Positions 1-8,021 of a stretch of 17,013 nt of DNA are shown here, one piece after another. This DNA comes from Rickettsia endosymbiont of Diachasma alloeum (GTDB lineage: Bacteria > Pseudomonadota > Alphaproteobacteria > Rickettsiales > Rickettsiaceae). Location of the stretch: NCBI GenBank assembly GCA_020404485.1, contig DYDT01000043.1, forward strand, positions 1 through 17,013, read 5' to 3'. Position 1 is the first letter of the stretch, and every line of letters starts with the position of its first letter. Made by a program: the position numbers and the translations under genes. The notes beneath the pieces are model-generated. The model did no database searches and was not told the DNA's origin. It worked only from the letters and a program-made list of their open reading frames with translations.

Positions 1-55
1 CATAGTCATCCTATAAAATAAGTCCTCTTTACTTATTTTATACAGAGCGACTATG
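1..55. repeat. Two-tier inverted repeat at the window edge
   Basis: Outer arms CATAGTC (1-7) and GACTATG (49-55) enclose perfect inner 12-base arms at 12-23 and 31-42, with a 7-base loop at 24-30. It lies just beyond the stop codon (67) of the minus-strand repeat-protein gene, so the transcript could fold here and end. No T-tract is visible inside the window after the hairpin on the minus strand, so a classic intrinsic terminator is not proven. A small mobile palindromic element is the other reading. The element may continue to the left of position 1. Confidence 0.6.
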
Positions 56-66
56 ACTATTTCAAA

Positions 67-390
67 CTAAAGTTTCTCCACCTGAAGGTGAAGGTTTGAA
101 CCATCAGATGGATAATCAATTGTACCGGAAATACTACCAGAAAAATGACCACTACTATCAACAATAATATTGTTAACTTGTAAGTTTATATTATTATTTA
201 TAATTTCTTGTGGTTCACGAAGAATAAGTTCAGGTATATTATTTCCGATAACTTGTAACTCTCGAAAGACAGGCTCGCCTATATTATTAATAACTCCTTG
301 CGGTTCATAAATAATAAGTTTAGTGATGTTATCACTTATAACTTGTGATTCCTGCAAATTTTTATCAGGATTTTTACTACTAGGTAACAT
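67..390 (-). CDS. Small unrecognised protein with 15-residue repeats
   Basis: This encodes 107 residues and I do not recognise the family. Residues 14-68 are a tandem 15-residue repeat with the pattern E-x-Q-x-(I/V)-I-x-(N/D)-N-I followed by a hydrophobic stretch. Copies begin at E14, E29, E44 and E59, and adjacent pairs match better at a 30-residue period (14-36 against 44-66). The last 30 residues are rich in Gly and Ser and do not repeat. No signal peptide or membrane segment is visible. A Shine-Dalgarno-like AAGGAAA lies just upstream of the ATG at 390, which favours this start. It is 48 bases downstream of atm1 on the same strand and may be cotranscribed. The repeat resembles a solenoid or coiled scaffold in style only; function is unknown. 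The clean frame, ribosome site and following hairpin argue for a real gene. Confidence 0.65.
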   Translation of the reverse strand: MLPSSKNPDKNLQESQVISDNITKLIIYEPQGVINNIGEPVFRELQVIGNNIPELILREPQEIINNNINLQVNNIIVDSSGHFSGSISGTIDYPSDGSNLHLQVEKL

Positions 391-438
391 AATCTTTTTC
401 CTTAAATTTTTTAGTTGAAAAACTCTTATACTTTAAAA

Positions 439-2226
439 TTAATAAGAAGTACATATGTTAATGACTGTTTCCTCTTCCTGCTGTTTATACCAAAGTTCTG
501 CGTAATAGCCTTTTTGTTTCAATAGGGTTTTATGGTTGCCACGCTCGACTATATAGCCATTATCTAAAACAATAATCTCATCAGCATCGATTATTGTTGA
601 TAATCTGTGAGCAATAATTAAGGTAGTATAATGCTCCGATATTTCTTTAAGACTTGCCTGAATTAGCTTTTCGGTTTTAGTATCAAGCGAGCTTGTCGCT
701 TCATCGAATACATATATAGATGGATTTTTGAGTAACGTTCTTGCTATGGCGATACGTTGCTTTTCGCCACCAGAAAGCTTTAAACCACGCTCACCTACTT
801 GAGTTTCATACCCCTCTGGCAGGCTAGTAATCAACTCATGAATATGGGCGTTTTTTGAAACAGCTATAACCTCATCATAGCTAGCTGAATTATCACCATA
901 AGCAATATTGTAATATATTGTATCATTGAACAGGACAGTATCTTGTGGTACGATTCCAATAGCTTTGCGAAGCGAGCTTTGTGTCACTCCTCTTATATCC
1001 TGCCCATCTATAGTAATACTGCCGCTATTAATATCGTAAAATCTGAAAAGCAAACGTGAGATAGTCGATTTACCTGCTCCGCTACTCCCAACTATGGCAA
1101 GTGTCTTACCGCTATCTATAGCAAAACTGATATTATGCAAAATCGGACGTTCTGGATTATAAGCAAAATTCACTTCTTTAAAAGCAACCTCGCCTTTTGA
1201 TATAATAAGCTCTTTAGCATCTTTAGCGTCCTCTACTTCTTTTGGTATATCTAAAAGATTAAACATATCTTCCATACCGACTAGGGCGTTCTTAATTTCC
1301 CTATAAGCAAAACCAAGTATTGAAAGCGGAATTGACAGTTGGAAAAGATAAGTATTAACCATAATTAAATCACCAACTGTCATTTTACCTTGGTTTATTT
1401 TAGTCGCCGATAGTATCATAAGAGCGACAAGCCCAAGGGATATTATAACATCCTGCCCTATATTTAAAATTGATAAGCTATTAGTTGTTTTTGTGGCTGA
1501 TCTTTCATAAATTTGCAATGCTTCATTAAATTTAGAGGCTTCATATTCTTCATTGCTAAAATATTTAACAGTCTCAAAATTCAGCAAACTATCGATTGCT
1601 CTATTATTTGCAGTATTGTCGCTTTGGTTCATAGTGCGGGCAAACGAAATCCGCCAAGTACTAATTAGAAAAGTGAAAAGAATATAAATTGACATGGTTA
1701 CTAAGATAGTAACAGAAAACCAAATACCATATACATACCATAATATCCCGCTTACAAGAATAATTTCTACACTTGTCGGAAGAATATTAAATAATGAATA
1801 ACGCAGTACCGCTTCTATGCCTTTAGTTCCACGCTCTATTGATCTACTTAAGCCACCGGTTTTTCGGGTAATATGAAACCGCATGCTTAAATTATGCATG
1901 TGTTTAAAGACGTTCAGAGCAATAAGCCTAGTCGCTTGATGCCCTACTTTTGAGAAAATAATATTCCGTAATTCATTAAATATTCCAACAAATATTTTAG
2001 TCCCGCCATATGCAATAATTATGCCGATAATAACCGAAAGTGCTAGATTTTTATTTAATCCATCTATTACGTATTTATAAACTATTGGTACGAAAATATT
2101 TATTGCTTTAGCAAGAAGCAGACAAATAAGTGATGAAATAATACGCAAACGTATGTTAAAATCTTTCGACCATAAATAAGGCAGAAGTGAGTAAAATGAA
2201 TTTTTATGTTGAGTTTGATTAGTCAT
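439..2226 (-). CDS. atm1: Atm1/ABCB7-type ABC exporter (permease-ATPase fusion)
   Basis: This is a half-transporter of the Atm1 (mitochondrial ABCB7) family, which exports a glutathione-linked sulfur or metal species used in iron-sulfur protein maturation and metal detoxification; it acts as an inner-membrane homodimer. With the start at 2226 it has 595 residues. The N-terminal half is a six-helix membrane domain. It carries the family-typical LLNFETVKYF stretch near residue 214. The ATPase domain shows Walker A GSSGAGKST (about 380-388), the Q-loop Q428, signature LSGGE (484-488), Walker B VFDEA (about 506) and switch H539. The frame stays open to an ATG at 2274, but those 16 extra residues partly read through a palindromic repeat, so I prefer MTNQTQ at 2226, where LLPYLW follows as in relatives. 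Neither start has a strong ribosome site. The adjacent glutaredoxin fits a thiol/iron-sulfur theme. Confidence 0.9.
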   Translation of the reverse strand: MTNQTQHKNSFYSLLPYLWSKDFNIRLRIISSLICLLLAKAINIFVPIVYKYVIDGLNKNLALSVIIGIIIAYGGTKIFVGIFNELRNIIFSKVGHQATRLIALNVFKHMHNLSMRFHITRKTGGLSRSIERGTKGIEAVLRYSLFNILPTSVEIILVSGILWYVYGIWFSVTILVTMSIYILFTFLISTWRISFARTMNQSDNTANNRAIDSLLNFETVKYFSNEEYEASKFNEALQIYERSATKTTNSLSILNIGQDVIISLGLVALMILSATKINQGKMTVGDLIMVNTYLFQLSIPLSILGFAYREIKNALVGMEDMFNLLDIPKEVEDAKDAKELIISKGEVAFKEVNFAYNPERPILHNISFAIDSGKTLAIVGSSGAGKSTISRLLFRFYDINSGSITIDGQDIRGVTQSSLRKAIGIVPQDTVLFNDTIYYNIAYGDNSASYDEVIAVSKNAHIHELITSLPEGYETQVGERGLKLSGGEKQRIAIARTLLKNPSIYVFDEATSSLDTKTEKLIQASLKEISEHYTTLIIAHRLSTIIDADEIIVLDNGYIVERGNHKTLLKQKGYYAELWYKQQEEETVINICTSY

Positions 2227-2253
2227 TGTTTGGGCTTTATGAATAGGTTTTAA

Positions 2254-2352
2254 CGTCATTGCGAGGAGATGCATAGCATCGACGCGGCAATCTCAGGAAT
2301 CATGCATTATCTCATAAGATTGCCACGCTCACTTTGTTCGCTCGCAATGACG
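2254..2352. repeat. Rickettsia palindromic element-like repeat, copy 1
   Basis: This is a 99-base imperfect palindrome. Perfect 12-base outer arms are CGTCATTGCGAG (2254-2265) and CTCGCAATGACG (2341-2352). Inner arms are GGCAATCT (2286-2293) and AGATTGCC (2317-2324). It is closely related to the repeat at 10835-10924 and lies in the same orientation. It begins 27 bases upstream of the atm1 start and would fold in its 5' leader if transcription starts further upstream. Dispersed palindromic elements are well known in Rickettsia; I do not assign a numbered family. Confidence 0.85.
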
Positions 2353-2397
2353 AGTTAGTATCTACGTAAAAATGACATAGAAGTCGCAGGATGAAAA

Positions 2398-2424
2398 ATG
2401 TGGCAATACGCTCCTCGCAATGAT
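2398..2424. repeat. Half copy of the palindromic repeat
   Basis: CTCCTCGCAATGA at 2411-2423 is the exact reverse complement of the left end of the two full repeats, and TGGCAAT at 2401-2407 resembles their inner arm. The inner spacer is deleted or diverged. It lies 46 bases from copy 1 and 9 bases beyond the grxC stop, so it may be a decayed second insertion. Being short, it is less certain than the two full copies. Confidence 0.5.
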
Positions 2425-2432
2425 GATAGGTT

Positions 2433-2747
2433 TCAAGCACCGGCAACAGCTGAATCCTTCTTCGGTTGTCCTTCCAACAACTTATCTAATCTTCCTTCTT
2501 TATCAAGATCATATAAATCGTCACAACCGCCTATATGCATACCATCTATAAATATCTGCGGAAACGTTAATCTATCAGGATTATTTAACTTCTTTCTTAA
2601 TTCTGCTACATTTGGATCTTGAGAGTTTTGAACTTCGATTTCTTCATAAGCAACTTCTTTTTTATCAAGTAATGCTTTAGCTTTCATGCAATAAGGGCAA
2701 CCGACGAGGGTATAAATAATAATAGCGTGTAATATAGCTTTATTCAT
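2433..2747 (-). CDS. grxC: Class I (dithiol) glutaredoxin
   Basis: Glutaredoxins use glutathione to reduce protein disulfides and mixed disulfides in the cytosol. The 104-residue product has the dithiol active site CPYC at residues 17-20, after a first beta strand (IIIYTL). The FPQIFID segment carries the cis-proline, in place of the commoner TVPQ form. The GGCDDL motif near residue 71 binds glutathione. The C-terminal tail (QPKKDSAVAGA) is charged and small-residue rich and ends near the half repeat at 2398-2424, so the end may have been altered by it. The gene diverges from uvrB with 70 bases between the two starts. It precedes atm1 on the same strand, but the repeats fill the 206 bases between them, so cotranscription is uncertain. 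Confidence 0.93.
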   Translation of the reverse strand: MNKAILHAIIIYTLVGCPYCMKAKALLDKKEVAYEEIEVQNSQDPNVAELRKKLNNPDRLTFPQIFIDGMHIGGCDDLYDLDKEGRLDKLLEGQPKKDSAVAGA

Positions 2748-2751
2748 AATG

Positions 2752-2781
2752 TTGTACTCTTTTATTTAATTTTAATATATT
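2752..2781 (+). promoter_or_regulatory. Candidate sigma-70 promoter for uvrB
   Basis: TTGTAC (2752-2757) and TATATT (2776-2781) are separated by 18 bases, and the uvrB ATG is at 2818. A second possible -10, TATAAT, lies at 2791-2796 without a good -35. The region is so AT-rich that chance matches are expected. No LexA-type operator is evident. Confidence 0.3.
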
Positions 2782-2817
2782 ATCTTAAACTATAATTATT
2801 AAAGCAAGAAAAAAGCG

Positions 2818-4803
2818 ATGAACAACTTTTCTATTATATCAGATTATAAACCAGCAGGTGATCAACCGAAAGCAATTGATGAAATTATCAAAGGTTTAAA
2901 CAGCAAAAAGCGTTCACAGATGTTGCTTGGTATTACAGGCTCAGGTAAAACCTTTACTATGGCAAATATCATAGAAAGAACTAACCGACCGACACTTATT
3001 ATGGCACATAATAAAACGCTAGCAGCACAAATTTATTCCGAAATGAAATCGATTTTTCCGAAGAATGCAGTTGAATATTTTGTATCATATTACGACTATT
3101 ACCAGCCGGAAGCTTACATCCCAAAAACCGACGTTTTTATAGAAAAAGATTCCTCAATTAACGAGCAGATTGATTTGATGCGGCACTCAGCCACAAGATC
3201 ATTATTAGAGCGTCGTGATGTTATAGTGGTGTCCTCTGTTTCTTGCATTTATGGTCTTGGCTCACCGGATTTATACTATCAAATGACAGTCAATTTAGAG
3301 CCTGGTAAAAGTTACCCTCGTGATAAGCTACTTAATGACTTAGTGAATTTGCAATATGAGCGTAACGATATTGGTTTTGAACGTGGTTGCTTTCGAGTCA
3401 AAGGCGATAATGTTGATGTTTTTCCATCACACTATAGCGATAAGGCTTGGCGTTTATCATTTTTCGGTAATGAACTTGAGTATATTCACGAATTCGATCC
3501 GCTAACTGGCGAAAAACTTGCCAAGCTTGATAAGGCTATAATATATGGTAATTCTCACTTCGTAATGCCGAAAGAGACGGTAAATAAAGCAATATCGGAA
3601 ATTGAAGAGGAATTGCAAAAACGTATCGCATTCTTAAAATCGCAAGATAAATTACTAGAAACTCAAAGGATTAATCAACGTACCCAGTATGACCTTGAAA
3701 TGTTAATCGAAACAGGAAGCTGTAAAGGTGTAGAAAATTACTCTCGGTTTTTCACAGGTCGTAAAGCTGGTGAGCCACCGCCAACTTTGTTTGAATACCT
3801 ACCAAAAGATGCATTATTATTTGTTGATGAAAGCCACGTATCCGTCCCACAAATTAGAGCGATGTATAATGGTGATAGAGCAAGGAAAGAAGTGCTGGTA
3901 GAGCATGGATTTCGCTTGCCGTCAGCTCTTGATAATAGACCGCTAAAATTTGAGGAATGGGAAAATTTTAGACCGCAAACTGTTTTCGTATCAGCAACCC
4001 CTTCACCTTTTGAATTAAATGAAACCGGCGGTGAAGTCGTAGAGCTAATAATTAGACCTACAGGGCTACTTGATCCTGAATGCATCATAAAACCGGCTAC
4101 TAATCAGGTTGAGGATTTAGTAGGCGAAATTCAAAACACCATCGCAAAAGGCTTCCGTGTGCTGGTTACCACTCTTACTAAAAAAATGGCAGAAGATTTA
4201 ACCAATTATTTGCAGGAGCTTAAATATAAGACTTCTTATTTGCATTCTAACGTCCACACATTAGAGCGTATCGAAATATTAAGGGATTTAAGGCAAGGAA
4301 CAATTGATATTCTAGTAGGTATTAACTTACTGCGTGAGGGTTTAGACATTCCCGAATGCGGCTTAGTTGCCATACTTGATGCTGATAAAGAAGGGTTTTT
4401 GCGTTCGGAAGTGTCGCTAATACAAACAATTGGTAGAGCTGCTAGAAATAGCGAAGGAAGAGTTATTCTCTATGCCGATAAAATGACTAAGTCCATCGAT
4501 AAAGCTATTAGTGAAACAATGCGTAGACGGACTATTCAGCAAAAACATAACGAAAAACACGGCATAATTCCAAAAACCATCAACCGCACTATCCATGCTT
4601 TAGCAGAGCTTGAAAAAGTAGATAGTAAGCTTGATAAAAAACAAACCCATAATTTATTTGATAATCCTGCTAAACTGAAAGCTCATATTGATAAATTACG
4701 AAAAGAAATGCTCAAAGCTGCAAGTAATCTTGAATTTGAACAAGCAGCAAAGCTTCGTGATCAACTCAAAACTTTAGAAGAGGCGGCATTAGAGTTGAGT
4801 TAA
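2818..4803 (+). CDS. uvrB: UvrABC excinuclease subunit B
   Basis: UvrB verifies DNA damage delivered by UvrA, then recruits UvrC for the dual incisions of nucleotide excision repair. The product is 661 residues, usual for the family. Walker A is GITGSGKT with the lysine at position 44. The aromatic beta-hairpin that inserts between the strands begins at [15 protein letters not shown] (about 91-105). Helicase motif II is the FVDESHV stretch, and the motif V/VI region ([12 protein letters not shown], then QTIGRAARN) is intact. Residues 619-661 form the UVR coiled domain that contacts UvrC. The ATG at 2818 begins the conserved N-terminus, with only a weak purine-rich ribosome site (AAGAAAAA). 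It is the only complete plus-strand gene here and ends 2 bases before the stop of gltP, leaving no room for a terminator between the convergent genes. Confidence 0.97.
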   Translation: MNNFSIISDYKPAGDQPKAIDEIIKGLNSKKRSQMLLGITGSGKTFTMANIIERTNRPTLIMAHNKTLAAQIYSEMKSIFPKNAVEYFVSYYDYYQPEAYIPKTDVFIEKDSSINEQIDLMRHSATRSLLERRDVIVVSSVSCIYGLGSPDLYYQMTVNLEPGKSYPRDKLLNDLVNLQYERNDIGFERGCFRVKGDNVDVFPSHYSDKAWRLSFFGNELEYIHEFDPLTGEKLAKLDKAIIYGNSHFVMPKETVNKAISEIEEELQKRIAFLKSQDKLLETQRINQRTQYDLEMLIETGSCKGVENYSRFFTGRKAGEPPPTLFEYLPKDALLFVDESHVSVPQIRAMYNGDRARKEVLVEHGFRLPSALDNRPLKFEEWENFRPQTVFVSATPSPFELNETGGEVVELIIRPTGLLDPECIIKPATNQVEDLVGEIQNTIAKGFRVLVTTLTKKMAEDLTNYLQELKYKTSYLHSNVHTLERIEILRDLRQGTIDILVGINLLREGLDIPECGLVAILDADKEGFLRSEVSLIQTIGRAARNSEGRVILYADKMTKSIDKAISETMRRRTIQQKHNEKHGIIPKTINRTIHALAELEKVDSKLDKKQTHNLFDNPAKLKAHIDKLRKEMLKAASNLEFEQAAKLRDQLKTLEEAALELS

Positions 4804-4805
4804 AT

Positions 4806-6011
4806 TTACGATAAGTACACTTCTTTATCTAAAGTCCCCTCACTATTATCAATAAGCATAGTAATCGTTGCATCACCGGTGATATTGATAGTAGTACGAA
4901 GCATATCAAGTATACGGTCAATACCTGCAATAATTGCTACTCCCTCAATTGGTAGATGTACAGATGAAAGCACCATAGGCAGCATTATTAAAGAAGCTCC
5001 TGGAATACCAGCACCACCAATTGAGCCAAGAGTTGAGGTTAGAATAATTACTAAATAATCATGTGGAGCAAGCGTTACTCCCATCATTTGAGCAAAAAAG
5101 ATAGTGGTAAGCGATAAATTTATAGCAAAGCCATCCATATTAATTGAAGCACCTATCGGCAATACAAACGAAGTACTAGACTCCGAAATTCCAAGTTTCT
5201 CACGACAAACTTGCATAGTAGTTGAAAGAGTCGCTTTACTACTTGAAGTGGAAAAAGCAAGTATTTGATACTCAAAGCTTTTCTTATAAAAAGGTATAGG
5301 GGATACACGACAAAATATATATATAAGCAACCCGAATACTAGATATTGGAATGTCATCGCCACAACAACCGCTATAACAAGTTTTGAAAGGCTTATCATC
5401 ACTTCTATACCTTGCGTACCTATAATCCAAGCTGTTAAAGCAAAGGCACCATAAGGTGATAATTGAATAACAAAAGATATCATTTTTAGTACTAATTTTG
5501 ACATTAAATGTACTAAATCAGTAATAGGTTCTGCTGCTGCTTTCATTTTATTTAAGGTAATACCAACAAAGACGGCAAAAAATACTACTTGCAAAACATC
5601 ACCATTTGCAAAAGCACCGACAGCATTATCAGGAACTATATTGACAAAAAAATCTATTATATTAAACGATGTTCTTTCAATTTTACTAGAGCCCGAAGGA
5701 GAAAAATCTATATGCATGCCTACGCCAGGCTTCAATATTGCAGCAACAGTAAGACCAAAAACCGTAGCAAAGAAAGTAGTTCCTAAAAAGGCTGCTACTG
5801 CTTTCATGCCTACCCTGCCAAGTGCAGAAGTATCATTCATACTAGTAATGCCTGAAACCAAGCTAAAGAAAATTAGCGGTGCAATGATCATTTTTATCAA
5901 ACGTAAAAATATGTCACCGACCGGCTTAATATAATCAACATATTGCGGTAGGTAAATACCGAATATAATACCGAAGATTAGACCTAAGGTAACTTTTTGC
6001 CATAATTTCAT
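4806..6011 (-). CDS. gltP: Dicarboxylate/amino acid:cation symporter (glutamate/aspartate type)
   Basis: This is a member of the DAACS (GltP/GltPh/EAAT) family that imports acidic amino acids with protons or sodium. Its 401 residues are highly hydrophobic, fitting eight transmembrane helices and two re-entrant loops. The serine-rich re-entrant motif STSSSKATL lies near residue 245 and the NMDG unwound TM7 motif near residue 283. In TM8, D365, D369, R372, N376 and D380 follow the spacing of the substrate and cation residues of GltPh; the arginine at R372 is typical of acidic amino acid carriers. A GGAG ribosome site (6018-6021) lies 6 bases before the ATG at 6011. It follows cutA by 56 bases on the same strand. 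Glutamate can supply the 2-oxoglutarate dehydrogenase encoded upstream. Substrate is inferred, not shown. Confidence 0.93.
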   Translation of the reverse strand: MKLWQKVTLGLIFGIIFGIYLPQYVDYIKPVGDIFLRLIKMIIAPLIFFSLVSGITSMNDTSALGRVGMKAVAAFLGTTFFATVFGLTVAAILKPGVGMHIDFSPSGSSKIERTSFNIIDFFVNIVPDNAVGAFANGDVLQVVFFAVFVGITLNKMKAAAEPITDLVHLMSKLVLKMISFVIQLSPYGAFALTAWIIGTQGIEVMISLSKLVIAVVVAMTFQYLVFGLLIYIFCRVSPIPFYKKSFEYQILAFSTSSSKATLSTTMQVCREKLGISESSTSFVLPIGASINMDGFAINLSLTTIFFAQMMGVTLAPHDYLVIILTSTLGSIGGAGIPGASLIMLPMVLSSVHLPIEGVAIIAGIDRILDMLRTTINITGDATITMLIDNSEGTLDKEVYLS

Positions 6012-6067
6012 TTTTTACTCCGAGTATACTTACTTTATTTTTCGATTTAAATTATTCAACCATAGAT

Positions 6068-6382
6068 TTACTTACTATTTTGATTAATCCATTCTAAGTA
6101 TTTTTGAAGACCGCAGTCAATGTTTATTTTTATTATTTGCGGTAATTCATAATTATGAACTTCAAGGATTTTATTTTCAATCTTTTTATAATTAGAAGAT
6201 TTTGCTTTAATCGCAATTCTATATTCTTTTTCTAAAGCTACTTTATCATCCCATGTAAAGTAACTTTTCACATCATCAATTTGTATACAAGCAGCAAGAT
6301 CTAACTCTAATAATAGAGAGGCTATTTTTTCAGCAATTTGTAAATCATTAGTCGTGGTCAAAACTAAGCAAAACTCTTGCAT
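6068..6382 (-). CDS. cutA: CutA-family divalent cation tolerance protein
   Basis: CutA proteins are small trimeric cytosolic proteins, structurally like PII, long linked to divalent cation tolerance although the molecular role is unclear. The 104 residues follow the family course: an N-terminal strand with LTTTND, the LDLAACIQI stretch near residues 27-35, FTWDDKVALEKEYRIAIK in the middle (the family's W and E positions), then VHNYELPQII near residues 75-84 and a C-terminal YLEWI. The ATG at 6382 comes 2 bases after the queD stop, so translational coupling is likely. No frame damage is visible. Confidence 0.9.
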   Translation of the reverse strand: MQEFCLVLTTTNDLQIAEKIASLLLELDLAACIQIDDVKSYFTWDDKVALEKEYRIAIKAKSSNYKKIENKILEVHNYELPQIIKINIDCGLQKYLEWINQNSK

Positions 6383-6384
6383 GC

Positions 6385-6801
6385 TTAGACCTCAACAAAA
6401 CAATTAGGTGTTTCAAATAGTTTTATATTGGTAATAAAGAATTTTTGACTTTCAAAAAGCTTAGGGAAAATCTCGTTTTTTAAATGCAGAGCAATATTTT
6501 CTGCTGTCGGATTATTCTGTAAATAATATACTTTCTGACCTGTATGACTTTCAATTTTCTGCCCAATTTCTTTATCATCCTGATGCAAGATTAGGCTGTG
6601 ATCAAAATTCTTATCAACCCAAACTTTAGCTAAATCTTTGATCAAACCGAAATCCGCTACCATACCAAGTTCGTCAGTATCATTTGCTGCTATAGTTATT
6701 TCAAGAATATAGCGATGACCGTGCAGATATTGACATTTATTTTGATGACCGATAATTCTATGCCCTGCATCGAACTCAATACGACGAGTACATTTTATCA
6801 T
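6385..6801 (-). CDS. queD: 6-carboxytetrahydropterin synthase (QueD-type, PTPS superfamily)
   Basis: QueD converts dihydroneopterin triphosphate to 6-carboxytetrahydropterin in the route to preQ0 and queuosine. The 138-residue product has the three zinc histidines H14, H27 and H29. The sequence CQYLHGH (23-29) gives the Cys-x3-His-Gly-His spacing that marks QueD-type members rather than the Glu-x3 form that can replace FolB in folate synthesis. H68 in NFDHS and E130 near the C-terminus fit the catalytic dyad and pterin-binding glutamate. A GGAG site at 6811-6814 lies 9 bases before the ATG, within the 16-base gap after sucB. No other queuosine or folate gene is in the window, so the pathway it feeds cannot be judged here. 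Confidence 0.88.
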   Translation of the reverse strand: MIKCTRRIEFDAGHRIIGHQNKCQYLHGHRYILEITIAANDTDELGMVADFGLIKDLAKVWVDKNFDHSLILHQDDKEIGQKIESHTGQKVYYLQNNPTAENIALHLKNEIFPKLFESQKFFITNIKLFETPNCFVEV

Positions 6802-6817
6802 TAATTATAACTCCAAA

Positions 6818-8020
6818 CTATAAGTTTAGCAGCAGCTTTTCAGGACTTTCTATTAGCTCTTTAATTTTTACTAAGAATGAAACGGCTTCTTTTCCATCAA
6901 TTATACGATGATCATACGATAGAGCTATATACATCATCGGGCGTATTTCAATTTTACCGTCTATAGCCACCACTCTTGCCTCAGTTTTATGTAACCCTAA
7001 AATACCGGATTGAGGCGGGTTAATAATAGGAGTAGATAAAAGCGAACCATATACACCGCCGTTGGAAATCGAGAATGTACCGCCTGATAAATCACCCATA
7101 GAAAGCTTACCATCTCTTGCTTTTTTAGCGAGTCCCCCTATCGTCTTTTCAATATCAGCAAATTCCATTTTATCCGCATCTCTAACCACCGGTACAACAA
7201 GACCTTGCTCAGTTCCAACAGCTACACCTATATCGTAATAATTTTTATATACTAAATCATCCCCATCTATCTCAGCATTTACTGACGGAATAAGCTTTAA
7301 AGCTTCGATAGTTGCTCTAACAAAAAATGACATAAAGCCAAGCTTCACGCCGTGCTTTTTCTCAAACTCATCTTTGTACTTACCACGCAGAGCTATAACT
7401 TTTGACATATCAATTTCATTAAAGGTAGTCAAAATAGCAGCTGTATTTTGTGAATCTTTCAAACGCTGTGCAATAGTTTTACGCAAACGTGACATACGCA
7501 CACGCTGCACTCTTTCTTCATTAGTTTTAGCTGCAGAAGTTGTAGTAGTAGCAGGAGCAGGAGCGTTCATCGTTTCCAACAACACATCGCCTTTGGTAAT
7601 TCTACCGTCTTTACCTGTTCCTTTTATATTATTTGGATCAAGCTTGTTTTCAGTAACTAGTTTTTGTACGGATGGAGCAAGATTATTATTAGCTACTGCT
7701 GGTTTTTCTACTGGCTTTTCTAAAGCAGGCTGGGGAGCTGCTTGAGGTTTTACTGATTCATTACTAGTTGTTGCTACAGCTTCTCCCTCATTTATCTCGC
7801 CTATTTCTTCACCAACTCCAACATTTGCTCCGTCAGCTTTTGTTATTTTGCCTATAGTACCATTGCATGGGGAATTAACTTCCAATGTTACTTTCTCAGT
7901 TTCAATTTCCAATAATAATTCATCGATTTTAACAGCATCGCCCTCTTTCTTATACCACTTGGCAATAGTCGCTTCTGTTACCGATTCACCGAGAGACGGC
8001 ACTATAATTTTAACACCCAT
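6818..8020 (-). CDS. sucB: 2-oxoglutarate dehydrogenase E2 (dihydrolipoyl succinyltransferase)
   Basis: SucB is the E2 core of the 2-oxoglutarate dehydrogenase complex; it carries succinyl groups on lipoyl-lysine and passes them to CoA in the TCA cycle. In 400 residues there is one lipoyl domain (1-77) with the lipoylated K43 in [12 protein letters not shown] linker rich in Ala, Pro and Glu follows, then the peripheral subunit-binding domain (about 113-148, with LAPSVQKL and [11 protein letters not shown]), a second Ala/Thr linker, and the catalytic domain. The catalytic motif DHRIIDG places H371 and D375. An AGGAG ribosome site at 8030-8034 lies inside the last codons of sucA and 9 bases before the ATG, so the two are translationally coupled. 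Length and domains are normal. Confidence 0.97.
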   Translation of the reverse strand: MGVKIIVPSLGESVTEATIAKWYKKEGDAVKIDELLLEIETEKVTLEVNSPCNGTIGKITKADGANVGVGEEIGEINEGEAVATTSNESVKPQAAPQPALEKPVEKPAVANNNLAPSVQKLVTENKLDPNNIKGTGKDGRITKGDVLLETMNAPAPATTTTSAAKTNEERVQRVRMSRLRKTIAQRLKDSQNTAAILTTFNEIDMSKVIALRGKYKDEFEKKHGVKLGFMSFFVRATIEALKLIPSVNAEIDGDDLVYKNYYDIGVAVGTEQGLVVPVVRDADKMEFADIEKTIGGLAKKARDGKLSMGDLSGGTFSISNGGVYGSLLSTPIINPPQSGILGLHKTEARVVAIDGKIEIRPMMYIALSYDHRIIDGKEAVSFLVKIKELIESPEKLLLNL

Positions 8021-8021
8021 A

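Noticed and set aside
2227..2274. Longer Atm1 starting at ATG 2274
   Set aside because: The extension overlaps the palindromic repeat and has no ribosome site; conserved sequence begins shortly after the ATG at 2226.
2398..2622. Plus-strand ORF of 74 codons antisense to grxC
   Set aside because: It mirrors the clear glutaredoxin gene and starts within the repeat remnant; its composition is a shadow of the real frame.
3738..4088. Minus-strand ORF of 116 codons inside uvrB
   Set aside because: It is antisense to conserved UvrB helicase sequence, with no ribosome site or family resemblance.
5589..5934. Plus-strand ORFs opposite gltP
   Set aside because: They are shadow frames of conserved membrane sequence in the symporter.
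7374..7745. Plus-strand ORF of 123 codons opposite sucB
   Set aside because: It is antisense to the Ala/Pro linker and catalytic domain of SucB; the hydrophobic look comes from the complementary codons.
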